A DNA stretch of 44,379 nt from Prevotellaceae bacterium (GCA_031270565.1 JAISXJ010000119.1:1-44379), one strand, 5' to 3'. Numbered from the stretch's first letter, positions 8,344 to 15,719 are shown. The notes: a model not told the origin generated them from the letters alone. Program-made: numbers and translations.

Positions 8344-9173
8344 TTTATCTTCGCTCCAAAAAGCCTCTTTTACTTATTGCTGGGATTTTATGGTCAGCTG
8401 TCGGCACATTGCAGGCGCAGCAGACAACCGTTATGCCTTCGTCTTTTGTAGGCGGCAATGCATCGGTGGCTTATGAAAAAGCGTGGATACCTTTTCATAA
8501 TCCTGCGGCGCTGGCAGCTCAGACCTCCGCAGGAGTGCAACTGCTCTATGACAATCGTTATATCACGCGAGAACTTAGCAACAAAGCTATGAATGTGTGG
8601 TTTCCAACAAAATATTTTCATATTGGAGGGAGTTTCACCCATTTCGGTTTTGCGGAATATCAGGAAATGCTGCTGGCGGCAACGGTTGCACGACAACTGG
8701 GCGAACGGTTTCGGCTGGGCATAGAAGTGGATTATTACACCGTTTACCTCTCTCCCACAGAACGGTATGCCGGAACGTTAACGGCGCACGCAGGATGTCA
8801 GGTGAAAGTATCAGAGACGGTAAGTATTGGTTTCAGCGTATTTAATCCCGTTTTTTCAAAAATAGAGGCAGGTGCAACGGATAAACTTTTGCCGGTACGG
8901 TTTTCTCTGGGAACACGCTGGCAGATTCGGGGCAAAGTGGACTGGTTGCTGCAGGTGGATAAGGAAGTGCGCTCGTCAGTGCGCTGGGCGACAGGATTTG
9001 AATATGTCATGCTTGATTTCCTGACCGTACGACTTGGCGCATACGGGCAGCAATCATTTGTGCCGACACTGGGAGCAGGCGTAACTGTGTCGAAAATATC
9101 TTTTGACCTGCAGGCAGATTACAGTGGAACACTGGGTGTTTCACTTTTGGGAGCGTTACGTTATAGCTTTTGA
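8340..9173 (+). CDS. Outer-membrane beta-barrel protein (PorV/PorQ-like fold)
   Basis: The 277-residue protein has a signal peptide ending near TLQAQ (about residue 26). Alternating hydrophobic and polar strands follow, ending in an aromatic residue (LGALRYSF), as expected for a BAM-inserted barrel. The segment SSFVGGNASVAYEKAWIPFHNPAALA resembles the N-terminus of PorV/PorQ-type Bacteroidetes barrels, which have a GGNA-like motif and then NPA(A/G). It is shorter than typical PorQ, so I do not assign that symbol. It overlaps sufE by 4 bp and lies 4 bp before the helix-hairpin-helix gene, so the three genes form a tight operon. Confidence 0.7.
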   Translation: MIYLRSKKPLLLIAGILWSAVGTLQAQQTTVMPSSFVGGNASVAYEKAWIPFHNPAALAAQTSAGVQLLYDNRYITRELSNKAMNVWFPTKYFHIGGSFTHFGFAEYQEMLLAATVARQLGERFRLGIEVDYYTVYLSPTERYAGTLTAHAGCQVKVSETVSIGFSVFNPVFSKIEAGATDKLLPVRFSLGTRWQIRGKVDWLLQVDKEVRSSVRWATGFEYVMLDFLTVRLGAYGQQSFVPTLGAGVTVSKISFDLQADYSGTLGVSLLGALRYSF

Positions 9174-9177
9174 ACAA

Positions 9178-11250
9178 ATGAATATCCGAGCACGCTTTTG
9201 TGGATTGCTTCTAAGCGTTATGACGATGGGAACAGCAACGGCACAGCAAACATTGCCTGTGGAACGTGTCATCGAAAACATATTCGACTATATCAGTGAC
9301 GAACTGGAATCAGAACAGGAACCCGACTACGAAGCGCTTTACGAAACACTCACACACTACGCCGAAAACCCGCTCAATCTCAACACCGTTACAAAAGACA
9401 AACTCAACACACTGATGTTTCTATCCGATGAACAAGCCGAAAATCTGCTTTATTATATCTATCGGTACGGACCTATGCAGAGTATTTACGAATTGCGTCT
9501 GGTAACTAAAATGGACAGATTCACAATAGATTTACTGCTGCCGTTTGTTACGGTAGAACAGACGCCGGACAACGACCATTGGGAATTATTACCTCTTCTG
9601 AAACAGGGCAAACACGAAATCACCGTCCGTTTCGACGGTACGGTCGAAAAAAAGCAGGGATACACGTCTATCTCTGACGAAGATTTGGCGCTGCATCCAA
9701 ACAGTCGCTATACAGGCGACCCCTTTTATACATCGTTGAAATACCGTTTTCACGCTAAGGACAGAATCTATGCCGGACTGACTGCAGAAAAAGACGGCGG
9801 CGAACAGTTTTGGGGACAAAATCACAAAGGTTATGACGCCTATTCGGGATATATTCAGTTAAACGATTTGTGGAAATTCAGCCGCATAGTCGTTGGCGAC
9901 TATCGGGCTTCCTTTGGACAGGGACTGGTGATGAACGGCAATTACAGCACGGGACGGTCGGGTGATGTTATGAACATGATGCTGCGTGCTACGGGATTAA
10001 CCAGAAAATCGTCCACCGATGAATATGGCTTTTTACGCGGCATTGGCGCAACTATGGCGTTCAAGCGCTGGCAGATAACAACATTCTACTCGGTGCGCAG
10101 AATGGATGCCGACACCACATCGGGCAGTTTCCCCTCGTTCAAAACGGACGGACTGCACCGCACGGCGCTGGAACTGGAGCGCAAAAACAGCCTCTTACAG
10201 CAGGTTGCAGGAGGAAATCTGTCGTTTCGGCATCGTGGGATTCGGGTGGGAATAACCGCATTGCACGTCCGCTTCAATATGCCGATGATTCCCGCTGACG
10301 AGCCTTATAAACACTATCAGTTTCACGGAACACAGCAAAGCGGACTGGGTATTGACTATTACGTCAAACTTAACAGGATCACGCTCTTCGGCGAAACTGC
10401 CGTTAATCAGGCAGCGGGAATAGCCACCGTCAACGGCTGTGTGTTTTCGCCGTCTTCGGCGGTGCATTTTACGGTGGTACAGCGTTATTATTCTCCCAAA
10501 TACGACATGATTTATGCGCGTTCATTCGCCAAAAGCAATACAAACAATGAAAGCGGTGTTTATCTGGCTGCACAGTTTTTTCCTGCCGGAAGATGGCGGT
10601 TGTCTGCTTCGGGCGATGTGTATCGCTATCCGTGGATTCGATATAATGTGAACGCTCCGGCAACCGGTTACGACGCGCTGTTACAGCTTGATTTTCGTGC
10701 ATCGAATACGGTGGAAATATACTGTCGCGGGCGGTATGGCATGTCGCCGTATAACTATCAGACGCCGCTTAATCCGGTGGCGCAGCTTAATTTGCAACAG
10801 CGTACCTCCGTGCGGTTTAATGTTGTCTGTCGTTATGCGAATGTCCTGTTGCGCAGTTGTGTGGAAGCAAACGCCGTTCGGCAGCCTGAAACGACAAATC
10901 CTGACCCTGTTACAGGCTTTTTGCTCTTTCAGGACGTGGTTTATACCCTGCCATGGCTTAATATGACCATTGGTTTACGCTATGCCATGTTCGATGCGCG
11001 GGATTATGCAAATCGTTTCTACGTTTACGAACGGGATGTGCCATTGATGATGTCTGTGCCGATGCTTTATGGCGTCGGCAGTCGATGGTATGCCACTGTT
11101 GGATACAAAATCACCCAAAGCATGACCTGTTACCTGCGTTTCGCACAGACGGTTTACAGCGACGACCGCACTGTTATCGGCAGCGGTACAGAGCAGATAG
11201 ACGGCAACAGGAAATCCGACTTCCGTATCTATTTTCGGTGGAAAATTTGA
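9178..11250 (+). CDS. Secreted helix-hairpin-helix plus beta-barrel protein
   Basis: The predicted product is 690 residues. The ATG at 9178 is chosen because it begins a signal peptide (MNIRARFCGLLLSVMTMG, cleavage near ATAQQ). An upstream in-frame start would overlap the previous gene and bury the signal. Residues about 45-125 hold a ComEA/helix-hairpin-helix-like unit (LNLNTVTKDKLNTLMFLS, then SIYELRLVTKMDRFTIDLLLPFV). The remaining ~550 residues are rich in amphipathic strands with aromatic residues and end in FRIYFRWKI, consistent with an outer-membrane barrel. Such HHH-plus-barrel proteins are widespread in Bacteroidales without a settled function. A role in envelope assembly or DNA handling is only inference. 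Confidence 0.75.
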   Translation: MNIRARFCGLLLSVMTMGTATAQQTLPVERVIENIFDYISDELESEQEPDYEALYETLTHYAENPLNLNTVTKDKLNTLMFLSDEQAENLLYYIYRYGPMQSIYELRLVTKMDRFTIDLLLPFVTVEQTPDNDHWELLPLLKQGKHEITVRFDGTVEKKQGYTSISDEDLALHPNSRYTGDPFYTSLKYRFHAKDRIYAGLTAEKDGGEQFWGQNHKGYDAYSGYIQLNDLWKFSRIVVGDYRASFGQGLVMNGNYSTGRSGDVMNMMLRATGLTRKSSTDEYGFLRGIGATMAFKRWQITTFYSVRRMDADTTSGSFPSFKTDGLHRTALELERKNSLLQQVAGGNLSFRHRGIRVGITALHVRFNMPMIPADEPYKHYQFHGTQQSGLGIDYYVKLNRITLFGETAVNQAAGIATVNGCVFSPSSAVHFTVVQRYYSPKYDMIYARSFAKSNTNNESGVYLAAQFFPAGRWRLSASGDVYRYPWIRYNVNAPATGYDALLQLDFRASNTVEIYCRGRYGMSPYNYQTPLNPVAQLNLQQRTSVRFNVVCRYANVLLRSCVEANAVRQPETTNPDPVTGFLLFQDVVYTLPWLNMTIGLRYAMFDARDYANRFYVYERDVPLMMSVPMLYGVGSRWYATVGYKITQSMTCYLRFAQTVYSDDRTVIGSGTEQIDGNRKSDFRIYFRWKI

Positions 11251-11465
11251 CACTTAAAGCGTTATTTTTTTATCACTTTTTTTATCTGATTATCTATTTG
11301 GATAAAATACACGCCTCCGGATAAATGACCGATATTTATAAACTCTCCGTTTGATACCTGTCGAAACGTATCGCAACGTGTACTTCGGCGATAAAAGGAT
11401 ATGTGCCGTTTTTTGTGAAAATATTTTGCGTGCCTTGCGGGGCATTTGTTTTTTGCTCATAAAAT

Positions 11466-11496
11466 TTGTCTCATTCAAAAAAAGACATTACTTTTG
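11466..11496 (+). promoter_or_regulatory. Promoter of tRNA-Pro
   Basis: TTG (11466-11468) and TACTTTTG (11489-11496) are separated by exactly 20 bp, matching the Bacteroidetes -33/-7 architecture. Transcription would start about 20 bp before the tRNA. This is the best-spaced promoter in the window. Confidence 0.75.
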
Positions 11497-11521
11497 TGCC
11501 CGATTATTGTCTATGACAAAA

Positions 11522-11596
11522 CGGGGTGTAGCGCAGTCCGGTTAGCGCACCTGCTTTGGGAGCAGGGGGTCGAAGGTTCGAATCCTTTCACCCCGA
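11522..11596 (+). tRNA. tRNA-Pro (anticodon TGG)
   Basis: The cloverleaf is complete. The acceptor stem CGGGGTG pairs with CACCCCG, and the D arm contains GCGCAGTCCGGTTAGCGC. The anticodon stem CCTGC/GCAGG encloses the loop TTTGGGA, with anticodon TGG at 11557-11559. The T arm is GGGTCGAAGGTTCGAATCC-like. The discriminator is A and CCA is not encoded. It reads CCA proline codons. The 3.93-kb repeat-bounded segment begins about 70 bp downstream. Confidence 0.95.
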
Positions 11597-11621
11597 CAAA
11601 TAAAATCGAATAGAGAAAAGT

Positions 11622-11640
11622 GGTTATGCAGTGTATAACC
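11622..11640. repeat. Small hairpin after tRNA-Pro
   Basis: GGTTAT (11622-11627) pairs with ATAACC (11635-11640) across a 7-nt loop. The T-rich stretch GCATTTTGTTT follows. It may terminate the tRNA transcript, but the stem is short. Confidence 0.4.
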
Positions 11641-11664
11641 GCATTTTGTTTATGCCTTTCATCT

Positions 11665-11725
11665 CTTTGTGTTTTTCGCGAATCTTTAATTATCCATTAA
11701 AAAAAAAGGCGTATCTTTGCGCCTG
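11665..11725 (+). repeat. Left copy of a 61-bp direct repeat (promoter-containing)
   Basis: These 61 bp are repeated at 15594-15654 with a single mismatch (C at 11720, T at 15649). The repeat includes nine A residues, GGCG and the -7 element TATCTTTG. This copy drives the candidate structured RNA and the other drives the nuclease operon. The copies are 3,929 bp apart and bracket an AT-rich accessory segment. Confidence 0.9.
11712..11719 (+). promoter_or_regulatory. -7 promoter element of the candidate ncRNA
   Basis: TATCTTTG is preceded by an A9 tract and GGCG inside the 61-bp repeat. The expected transcription start is about 11726. No ORF follows before a strong terminator near 11940, which points to a non-coding transcript. 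Confidence 0.65.
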
Positions 11726-11726
11726 A

Positions 11727-11945
11727 AATAAAACAGAAAAATTATAGAATATGATTTATATTAAATAAACAGATTATTAGACATATAGATTAGCGTTTTG
11801 CTATTTCTTGCTTCAGAAATGTGAGAGTTTCTTTTAGTAATTGCAAGAATGGGTGAGCGTTCGCAGAAGTGCGGGCTTAACTTATTTGTAATTACGGGCA
11901 TTTCTCACAGCCTCTGAAGCGGATATTTAAGTCCGCTTTCTTTTT
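11727..11945 (+). ncRNA. Candidate 6S-like structured RNA
   Basis: There is no ORF between a TAnnTTTG promoter and a strong intrinsic terminator. The core 11810-11920 folds as one long interrupted hairpin. GCTTCAGA (11810-11817) pairs with TCTGAAGC (11913-11920), and TGTGAGA (11820-11826) pairs with TCTCACA (11903-11909). A large central bubble follows, then an upper GTAATT/AATTAC helix and a small CGCA/TGCG tip hairpin. A closing stem, open bubble and upper stem are the hallmarks of 6S RNA, which mimics an open promoter and binds RNA polymerase. A Bacteroidetes class (6S-Flavo) is known. The lower stem overlaps the terminator stem by a few bases, so two folds compete. The 6S assignment is inferred from shape only. 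Confidence 0.5.
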
Positions 11946-11946
11946 T
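11917..11946 (+). terminator. Intrinsic terminator of the candidate ncRNA
   Basis: AAGCGGA (from 11917) pairs with TCCGCTT (ending near 11938) over an 8-nt loop and is followed by CTTTTTTG. It is a clear rho-independent signal on the + strand. Confidence 0.8.
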
Positions 11947-12160
11947 GTCAAAAATCCGACGACGGCTTGACCGCCACTATCATATACAGAACTGCAAACT
12001 GCCCATAAATCGCAGAGTGAAACTGCAAAACACTCAAAAAGAATGCAGGAAAGAGCAGTAACTTTCTAAAAAACGGGCGCACTACTTCCCACGAAAAGCC
12101 ATAAGAGTAGAGGGAACTAATTAATGTCCGTAAAGGAATGGACGTAAAACAAATTTTAAA
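11947..12160. other. Leader region upstream of the mini-lipoprotein gene
   Basis: This non-coding stretch has no ORF or known RNA motif that I recognise. TAACTTTC at 12059-12066 is one base off the -7 consensus and could be the lipoprotein promoter. GTCC/GGAC at about 12126-12143 can form a small hairpin just upstream of the start codon. Confidence 0.4.
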
Positions 12161-12397
12161 ATGAAAACAAAATTTATTTTAGTAAGTCTAACTGCCATCA
12201 TTGGTTTGGTTGTATTTTTAGTATCCTGTTCAAAAGACGATGAAATGAAAAGTTGTAATTGTACAGAGCATGACGGTTATGGATATTCCGCAACCAGAGT
12301 AGTAGCCCCCGCCAGTTTTGGTGCATCCAATTGTTCAGATTTGGAACTAAAATTAAAGACAGCGTCAGGTGGTGAATTCTATTACACTTGTAACTAA
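12161..12397 (+). CDS. Small four-cysteine lipoprotein
   Basis: The 78-residue protein has a lipoprotein signal peptide (hydrophobic residues 5-20, lipobox LVSC with lipidated Cys23). The mature ~55 residues contain four further cysteines, Cys32, Cys34, Cys58 and Cys77, enough for two disulfides. I recognise no family. The next gene encodes a MauE/DoxX-type membrane protein fused to a thioredoxin-like domain, so this protein could be its redox client or partner. A strong terminator separates the two genes, so the downstream gene would depend on read-through. The gene lies inside the 3.93-kb segment bounded by direct repeats. Confidence 0.75.
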   Translation: MKTKFILVSLTAIIGLVVFLVSCSKDDEMKSCNCTEHDGYGYSATRVVAPASFGASNCSDLELKLKTASGGEFYYTCN

Positions 12398-12415
12398 TTA
12401 ATCGTTTAATTTGAA

Positions 12416-12449
12416 GACAGGATTTTCAGAAAAAATCCTGTCTTTTTTT
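12416..12449 (+). terminator. Strong intrinsic terminator between lipoprotein and MauE-thioredoxin genes
   Basis: GACAGGATTTT (12416-12426) pairs perfectly with AAAATCCTGTC (12432-12442) around a 5-nt loop and is followed by seven T residues. The next ATG is only 13 bp further, so the signal may set the ratio of lipoprotein to membrane protein by partial read-through. Confidence 0.88.
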
Positions 12450-12461
12450 CTTCTTAAGTAA

Positions 12462-13343
12462 ATGAAAAAAAAAGTTGGAATATATACCTTCATCACAGGA
12501 ATATTATTTTTGATTACAGGAATTGCAAAATCATTAAACGTATCTGCTTTTTCGGATTTAATTACTCAATATGGGTTCGACAGATTATCATTTTTAGCGC
12601 CGTTTATTGTTTTGGCAGAAGTCTTCTTTGGTTTATTACTCATTTTTAATTTGGGGTTAAAGCATACGGCTGTGGCATGTATGTTTTTGACAGCGCTATT
12701 TACCTTGATTTATTTTTATGGGTTTGCTTTTAACGGAATAGAGGATTGTGGCTGCTTCGGAGAAATTACGGTATTAAATACATCTTTTGTTTTTACGTTT
12801 ATTCGCAATGCCGTTTTGATTTATTTATTGATAGTAGTCTGGCGAAATAGCGAAAACAGTTGGAAAATGAATAAATGGATTGCAGGGTTTGTATTAGCAG
12901 TTATGTGTATGGTCGCATTTATATCCGGTTATACTTATCGTTCTGCAAGCAAAATTCAGAATACAGGAAAATATGCTACCTCAACGGTGGATAATACCAT
13001 ACTCAAAGAGTTTGTCTCTACATCCGGAGATTCTACCTATCTGGTATTCGTATTTACTTACTTTTGTCCTCATTGCATGAATTCTATTGAAAACTTGAAA
13101 CAATATGAGTCTTTAGATATAGTGGACAAAGTTATTGGTATAGCATTGGAAGATACTATTGCCGAAAGGAAATTCAGAGAAATTTTCAAACCGGAATTTG
13201 TTATAAAAAATTATCCTGCAAAAATTCTATTTCGTTTAACAAATTCTTTCCCTGTTGCCTATTATATAAAACATAATTCGATAGTGGCAGAAATATCGGG
13301 TGAATTGCCTTGCGGTTATATATTCGCTCAAAAAATAAGGTAA
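12462..13343 (+). CDS. MauE/DoxX-type membrane protein fused to a thioredoxin-like domain
   Basis: The 293-residue protein has four to five predicted membrane segments in residues 5-160. The conserved loop motif CGCFG (Cys96, Cys98) is typical of MauE/DoxX redox-associated membrane proteins. A thioredoxin-like domain follows, with FTYFCPHCMNS containing the active pair Cys202 and Cys205, presumably on the periplasmic side. Members of this group are thought to move reducing equivalents across the membrane or assist disulfide chemistry, and the exact substrate here is unknown. A later Cys near the C-terminus (LPCGY) could take part. The gene is AT-rich compared with the flanking core genes. Its likely partner is the four-cysteine lipoprotein upstream. 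Confidence 0.8.
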   Translation: MKKKVGIYTFITGILFLITGIAKSLNVSAFSDLITQYGFDRLSFLAPFIVLAEVFFGLLLIFNLGLKHTAVACMFLTALFTLIYFYGFAFNGIEDCGCFGEITVLNTSFVFTFIRNAVLIYLLIVVWRNSENSWKMNKWIAGFVLAVMCMVAFISGYTYRSASKIQNTGKYATSTVDNTILKEFVSTSGDSTYLVFVFTYFCPHCMNSIENLKQYESLDIVDKVIGIALEDTIAERKFREIFKPEFVIKNYPAKILFRLTNSFPVAYYIKHNSIVAEISGELPCGYIFAQKIR

Positions 13344-13356
13344 TGATGCCAAAAAT

Positions 13357-13528
13357 GGTTAATTCTTTTTTTGAGGCGCTATGAAAAATATCCGGCTACT
13401 CGGTAGAGGAAAAAATCTTTGTTGTTTGTTCCGTAGTTGGCGGAGTAGAAACGTTGCATTTTTCCGTTGAGCCTCTCGGCTTTGGGGTTAATTCTTTTTT
13501 TGGGGGTGCTATAAAAAAAGAATTAACC
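13357..13528. mobile_element. 172-bp MITE-like element with 16-bp terminal inverted repeats
   Basis: GGTTAATTCTTTTTTT (13357-13372) is the exact reverse complement of 13513-13528. AAT occurs on both outer flanks (13354-13356 and 13529-13531), a possible 3-bp target duplication. A second internal copy of the left arm (13486-13501) pairs with the right terminus as a perfect 16-bp hairpin with an 11-nt loop. No coding capacity is seen. Related sequence occurs at 15536-15593 and at 44314, so the family is dispersed. Confidence 0.6.
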
Positions 13529-13592
13529 AATTGCCTACAAATTTCGGGGATTGACGGATTTTCACTACTTTTACACTCAAAATTAAGAAGAT

Positions 13593-15158
13593 ATGGCTAT
13601 ACAAGTCAATGTTGAAAAACTGCTTTTGGGTAAATCCGTTGAAAACGAGCGGATAGAATACAAGAAAGGTTGGAATCCTGCGGCAATTTACCGCACCATC
13701 TGCGCCTTTGCCAATGATTTTGAGAACATTGGCGGAGGTTACATTATCGTTGGTGCAGAGGCAGAAAACGGCAGGGCAAAACGCCCTATCACAGGCATTC
13801 CGACAACTGAATTGGACACTATTCAAAAGAAAATGGTTGAGTATAACAAACTTATCAAGCCATATTATGCACCGAAAATCAGTATCGAAGAAATTGACGG
13901 CGTTTCGATTCTCATCATTCAGGTAACTGACGGCGATAAGCGTCCGTATGAAGCGCCGGAAGATGTTACAGTTAAAGATAAGAAGTACCGCTATTTTATT
14001 CGTCTGTATGCCAGCACCGTTCAGGCAGATAAAGACCAGAGAGATGAACTGATTAGCATAAGTAACCATACGCCTTACGATGACCGCGTAAACTCTAAAG
14101 CCGAAGTTGAAGATATTTCGCCGTTATTGGTGCGTGAGTATTTGCAGGAAATCGAAAGCGAGTTGTTGGAAGAAATGGAAACAGGCTCAATAACAAATAT
14201 TTATAAGGCTATGGATTTGGTTGGCGGGCAAGAAGAAAACCTGCATCCGAAAAACATTGCCCTGATGATGTTTAACCACCATCCCGAAAAGTTTTTCCCA
14301 TATTCCAGAATTGAAATTGTGGAGTTCCCAAATGGTTTGGGCGACCCTACTTTTTTTGAAAAGCCTGCCATCACGGGACCCGTAAACGCGCAAATACATA
14401 AAGCGCTTGAACAAATCAAAAATGTCGTTTTGAAAGAACGAATCTATAAAAAACCAGACCAACCCGAATCCGACAGGGCTTGGAATTATCCGTATCGTGC
14501 TTTGGAAGAATCCATTACAAATTCTTTATATCACAGAAATTGGGAAATTCGTGAGCCAGTTGAAATTCGCATTTTGCCAGATGCTATTGAAATTATCAAT
14601 CAAGGCGGACCCGACAGAAGCGTGAAAATGGAAGAAATACGGCGTGGCGACATTCGTAATAGGCGTTACCGAAACCGACGTATCGGCGATTTTCTCAAAG
14701 ATTTGGATATGACCGAAGGACGCGGAACAGGTATCCCTATTATTCGTCGCGAAATGAAAAAAAACGGCTCGCCCGAACCGATTTTTGAAACCGACAACAA
14801 CCACAGTTATTTTATCGCAAGATTACCCATACACCCTGCTTTTGGGGGAAAATTCGATGATGCTGAGGGAGTAAATGATGATATTAAAATAACTGAAAAT
14901 CAATTAGATAAGATTTACAAACTTATACGTAAGGGAGTAAATGAGGGAGTAAATGAGGGAGTATTCAACATTGTAAATCTCTTATTAAACGTTTCAGGAC
15001 TGAATGCAACCGAAATATCAATACGAATAGGTAAAAGCATCTCAACAGTAGAGCGTTATTTGCGATTATTGCGCAGGAAAGGGATTATAGACTTCAAGGG
15101 TGCGCCCAAAATTGGCGGCTATCATTTAACCGATAAAGCAAAAGACAAATTGAAATAG
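13593..15158 (+). CDS. AlbA_2/divergent-AAA ATP-binding transcriptional regulator-like protein
   Basis: The 521-residue protein has three parts. An N-terminal AlbA_2 (Schlafen-like) nucleic-acid-binding domain, about residues 8-140, includes ENERIEYKKGWNPAAIYRTI and GGGYIIVGAE. A GHKL-like ATPase region near 290-410 includes YPYRALEESITNSLYHRNW, IEIINQGGPDRS and GRGTGIPIIRREM. A C-terminal winged helix includes LNATEISIRIGKSISTVERY. Such proteins are frequent accessory genes in Bacteroidetes and are presumed DNA-binding regulators, sometimes linked to defence or mobile elements. Before the winged helix, tandem 12-bp repeats encode GVNEGVNEGV and may vary in copy number. MITE-related sequences lie on both sides. 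Confidence 0.85.
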   Translation: MAIQVNVEKLLLGKSVENERIEYKKGWNPAAIYRTICAFANDFENIGGGYIIVGAEAENGRAKRPITGIPTTELDTIQKKMVEYNKLIKPYYAPKISIEEIDGVSILIIQVTDGDKRPYEAPEDVTVKDKKYRYFIRLYASTVQADKDQRDELISISNHTPYDDRVNSKAEVEDISPLLVREYLQEIESELLEEMETGSITNIYKAMDLVGGQEENLHPKNIALMMFNHHPEKFFPYSRIEIVEFPNGLGDPTFFEKPAITGPVNAQIHKALEQIKNVVLKERIYKKPDQPESDRAWNYPYRALEESITNSLYHRNWEIREPVEIRILPDAIEIINQGGPDRSVKMEEIRRGDIRNRRYRNRRIGDFLKDLDMTEGRGTGIPIIRREMKKNGSPEPIFETDNNHSYFIARLPIHPAFGGKFDDAEGVNDDIKITENQLDKIYKLIRKGVNEGVNEGVFNIVNLLLNVSGLNATEISIRIGKSISTVERYLRLLRRKGIIDFKGAPKIGGYHLTDKAKDKLK

Positions 15159-15414
15159 CCGATGTCCCACCACCCACCCCAAAACAATCCGCATCCACGC
15201 CGACGAACTGAAAATTTGGCAGGAGTTAGCCAATGAACTCTCTGAACATCCATTGTTTCTGGAGGCGGACTTCGATTGTATTCATATTGTTTCAAAAACA
15301 CAAACGCTTGACCCTCTCGCCACTGAAACAAATATATTTTCGCAAGTTCAAATAGTAAATGCAACTAAAATAAGAAAAAACCTCTGTTGGGGGCATGCCC
15401 CAATCGAAGATTGA
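15154..15414 (+). pseudogene. Open remnant without a start codon
   Basis: After the TGA at 15151, 86 codons remain open up to a TGA at 15412. The reading begins SRCPTTHPKTIRIHADELK and later has LANELSEHPLFLEADFDCI, which looks protein-like. There is no ATG or plausible initiation site, and it overlaps the end of the preceding gene in another frame. I infer a possible decayed gene fragment, with no family recognised. Confidence 0.3.
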
Positions 15415-15535
15415 GAAAAAAGTTTTTACTTTGTAATTGCAATGAAAAATAAAAAAAGATTTTAAAAACTTCAGTAACAGCAATATTAAACTTTTTCAAC
15501 ATAAAATTAATAGAAGACCAAGAAAACTACTTAAC
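15387..15535. other. AT-rich non-coding stretch
   Basis: It begins with a hairpin (TTGGGG 15387-15392 with CCCCAA 15398-15403), followed by A/T-rich sequence. TAACTTTG at 15532-15539 matches the -7 consensus and lies at the start of the MITE-related sequence, but no gene follows immediately. I see no ORF here. Confidence 0.4.
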
Positions 15536-15593
15536 TTTGAGGCGCCTTTAGAAGGCTTTTCAAAGAAAGTTGCATTTTTCCGTTGAGCCTCTC
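15536..15593. repeat. Partial copy of the MITE-like element
   Basis: It starts TTTGAGGCGC, as does the element at 13357 after its terminal repeat, and ends with the 25 bp found at 13453-13477 (GTTGCATTTTTCCGTTGAGC plus CTCTC). The middle is shorter, and an internal palindrome GGCGCCTTTAGAAGGC is present. It directly abuts the right-hand 61-bp repeat. Confidence 0.6.
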
Positions 15594-15654
15594 CTTTGTG
15601 TTTTTCGCGAATCTTTAATTATCCATTAAAAAAAAAGGCGTATCTTTGTGCCTG
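15594..15654 (+). repeat. Right copy of the 61-bp direct repeat
   Basis: 60 of 61 bases match 11665-11725. It carries the promoter that serves the downstream nuclease operon. The repeat ends in CCTG, after which the two loci are unrelated. Confidence 0.9.
15641..15648 (+). promoter_or_regulatory. -7 promoter element of the nuclease-permease-lptB operon
   Basis: TATCTTTG lies 71 bp before the ATG at 15720. A possible GTG start at 15648 would overlap the promoter itself, which argues for the ATG at 15720. Confidence 0.65.
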
Positions 15655-15719
15655 CTTTTCGAGGTGATGCAGATTGTAAACGTCTCACCGGGTATCTACA
15701 AAACAATGGCGCTATCATT

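Noticed and set aside
8340..9173. Firm assignment as T9SS component PorQ
   Set aside because: The fold and N-terminal motif fit the PorV/PorQ group only loosely, the protein is shorter than usual, and no other T9SS machinery gene is adjacent.
15648..15719. GTG start that would extend the bifunctional nuclease by 24 residues
   Set aside because: The codon overlaps the -7 promoter element, so the start would not be transcribed. The family N-terminus begins at the ATG 15720.
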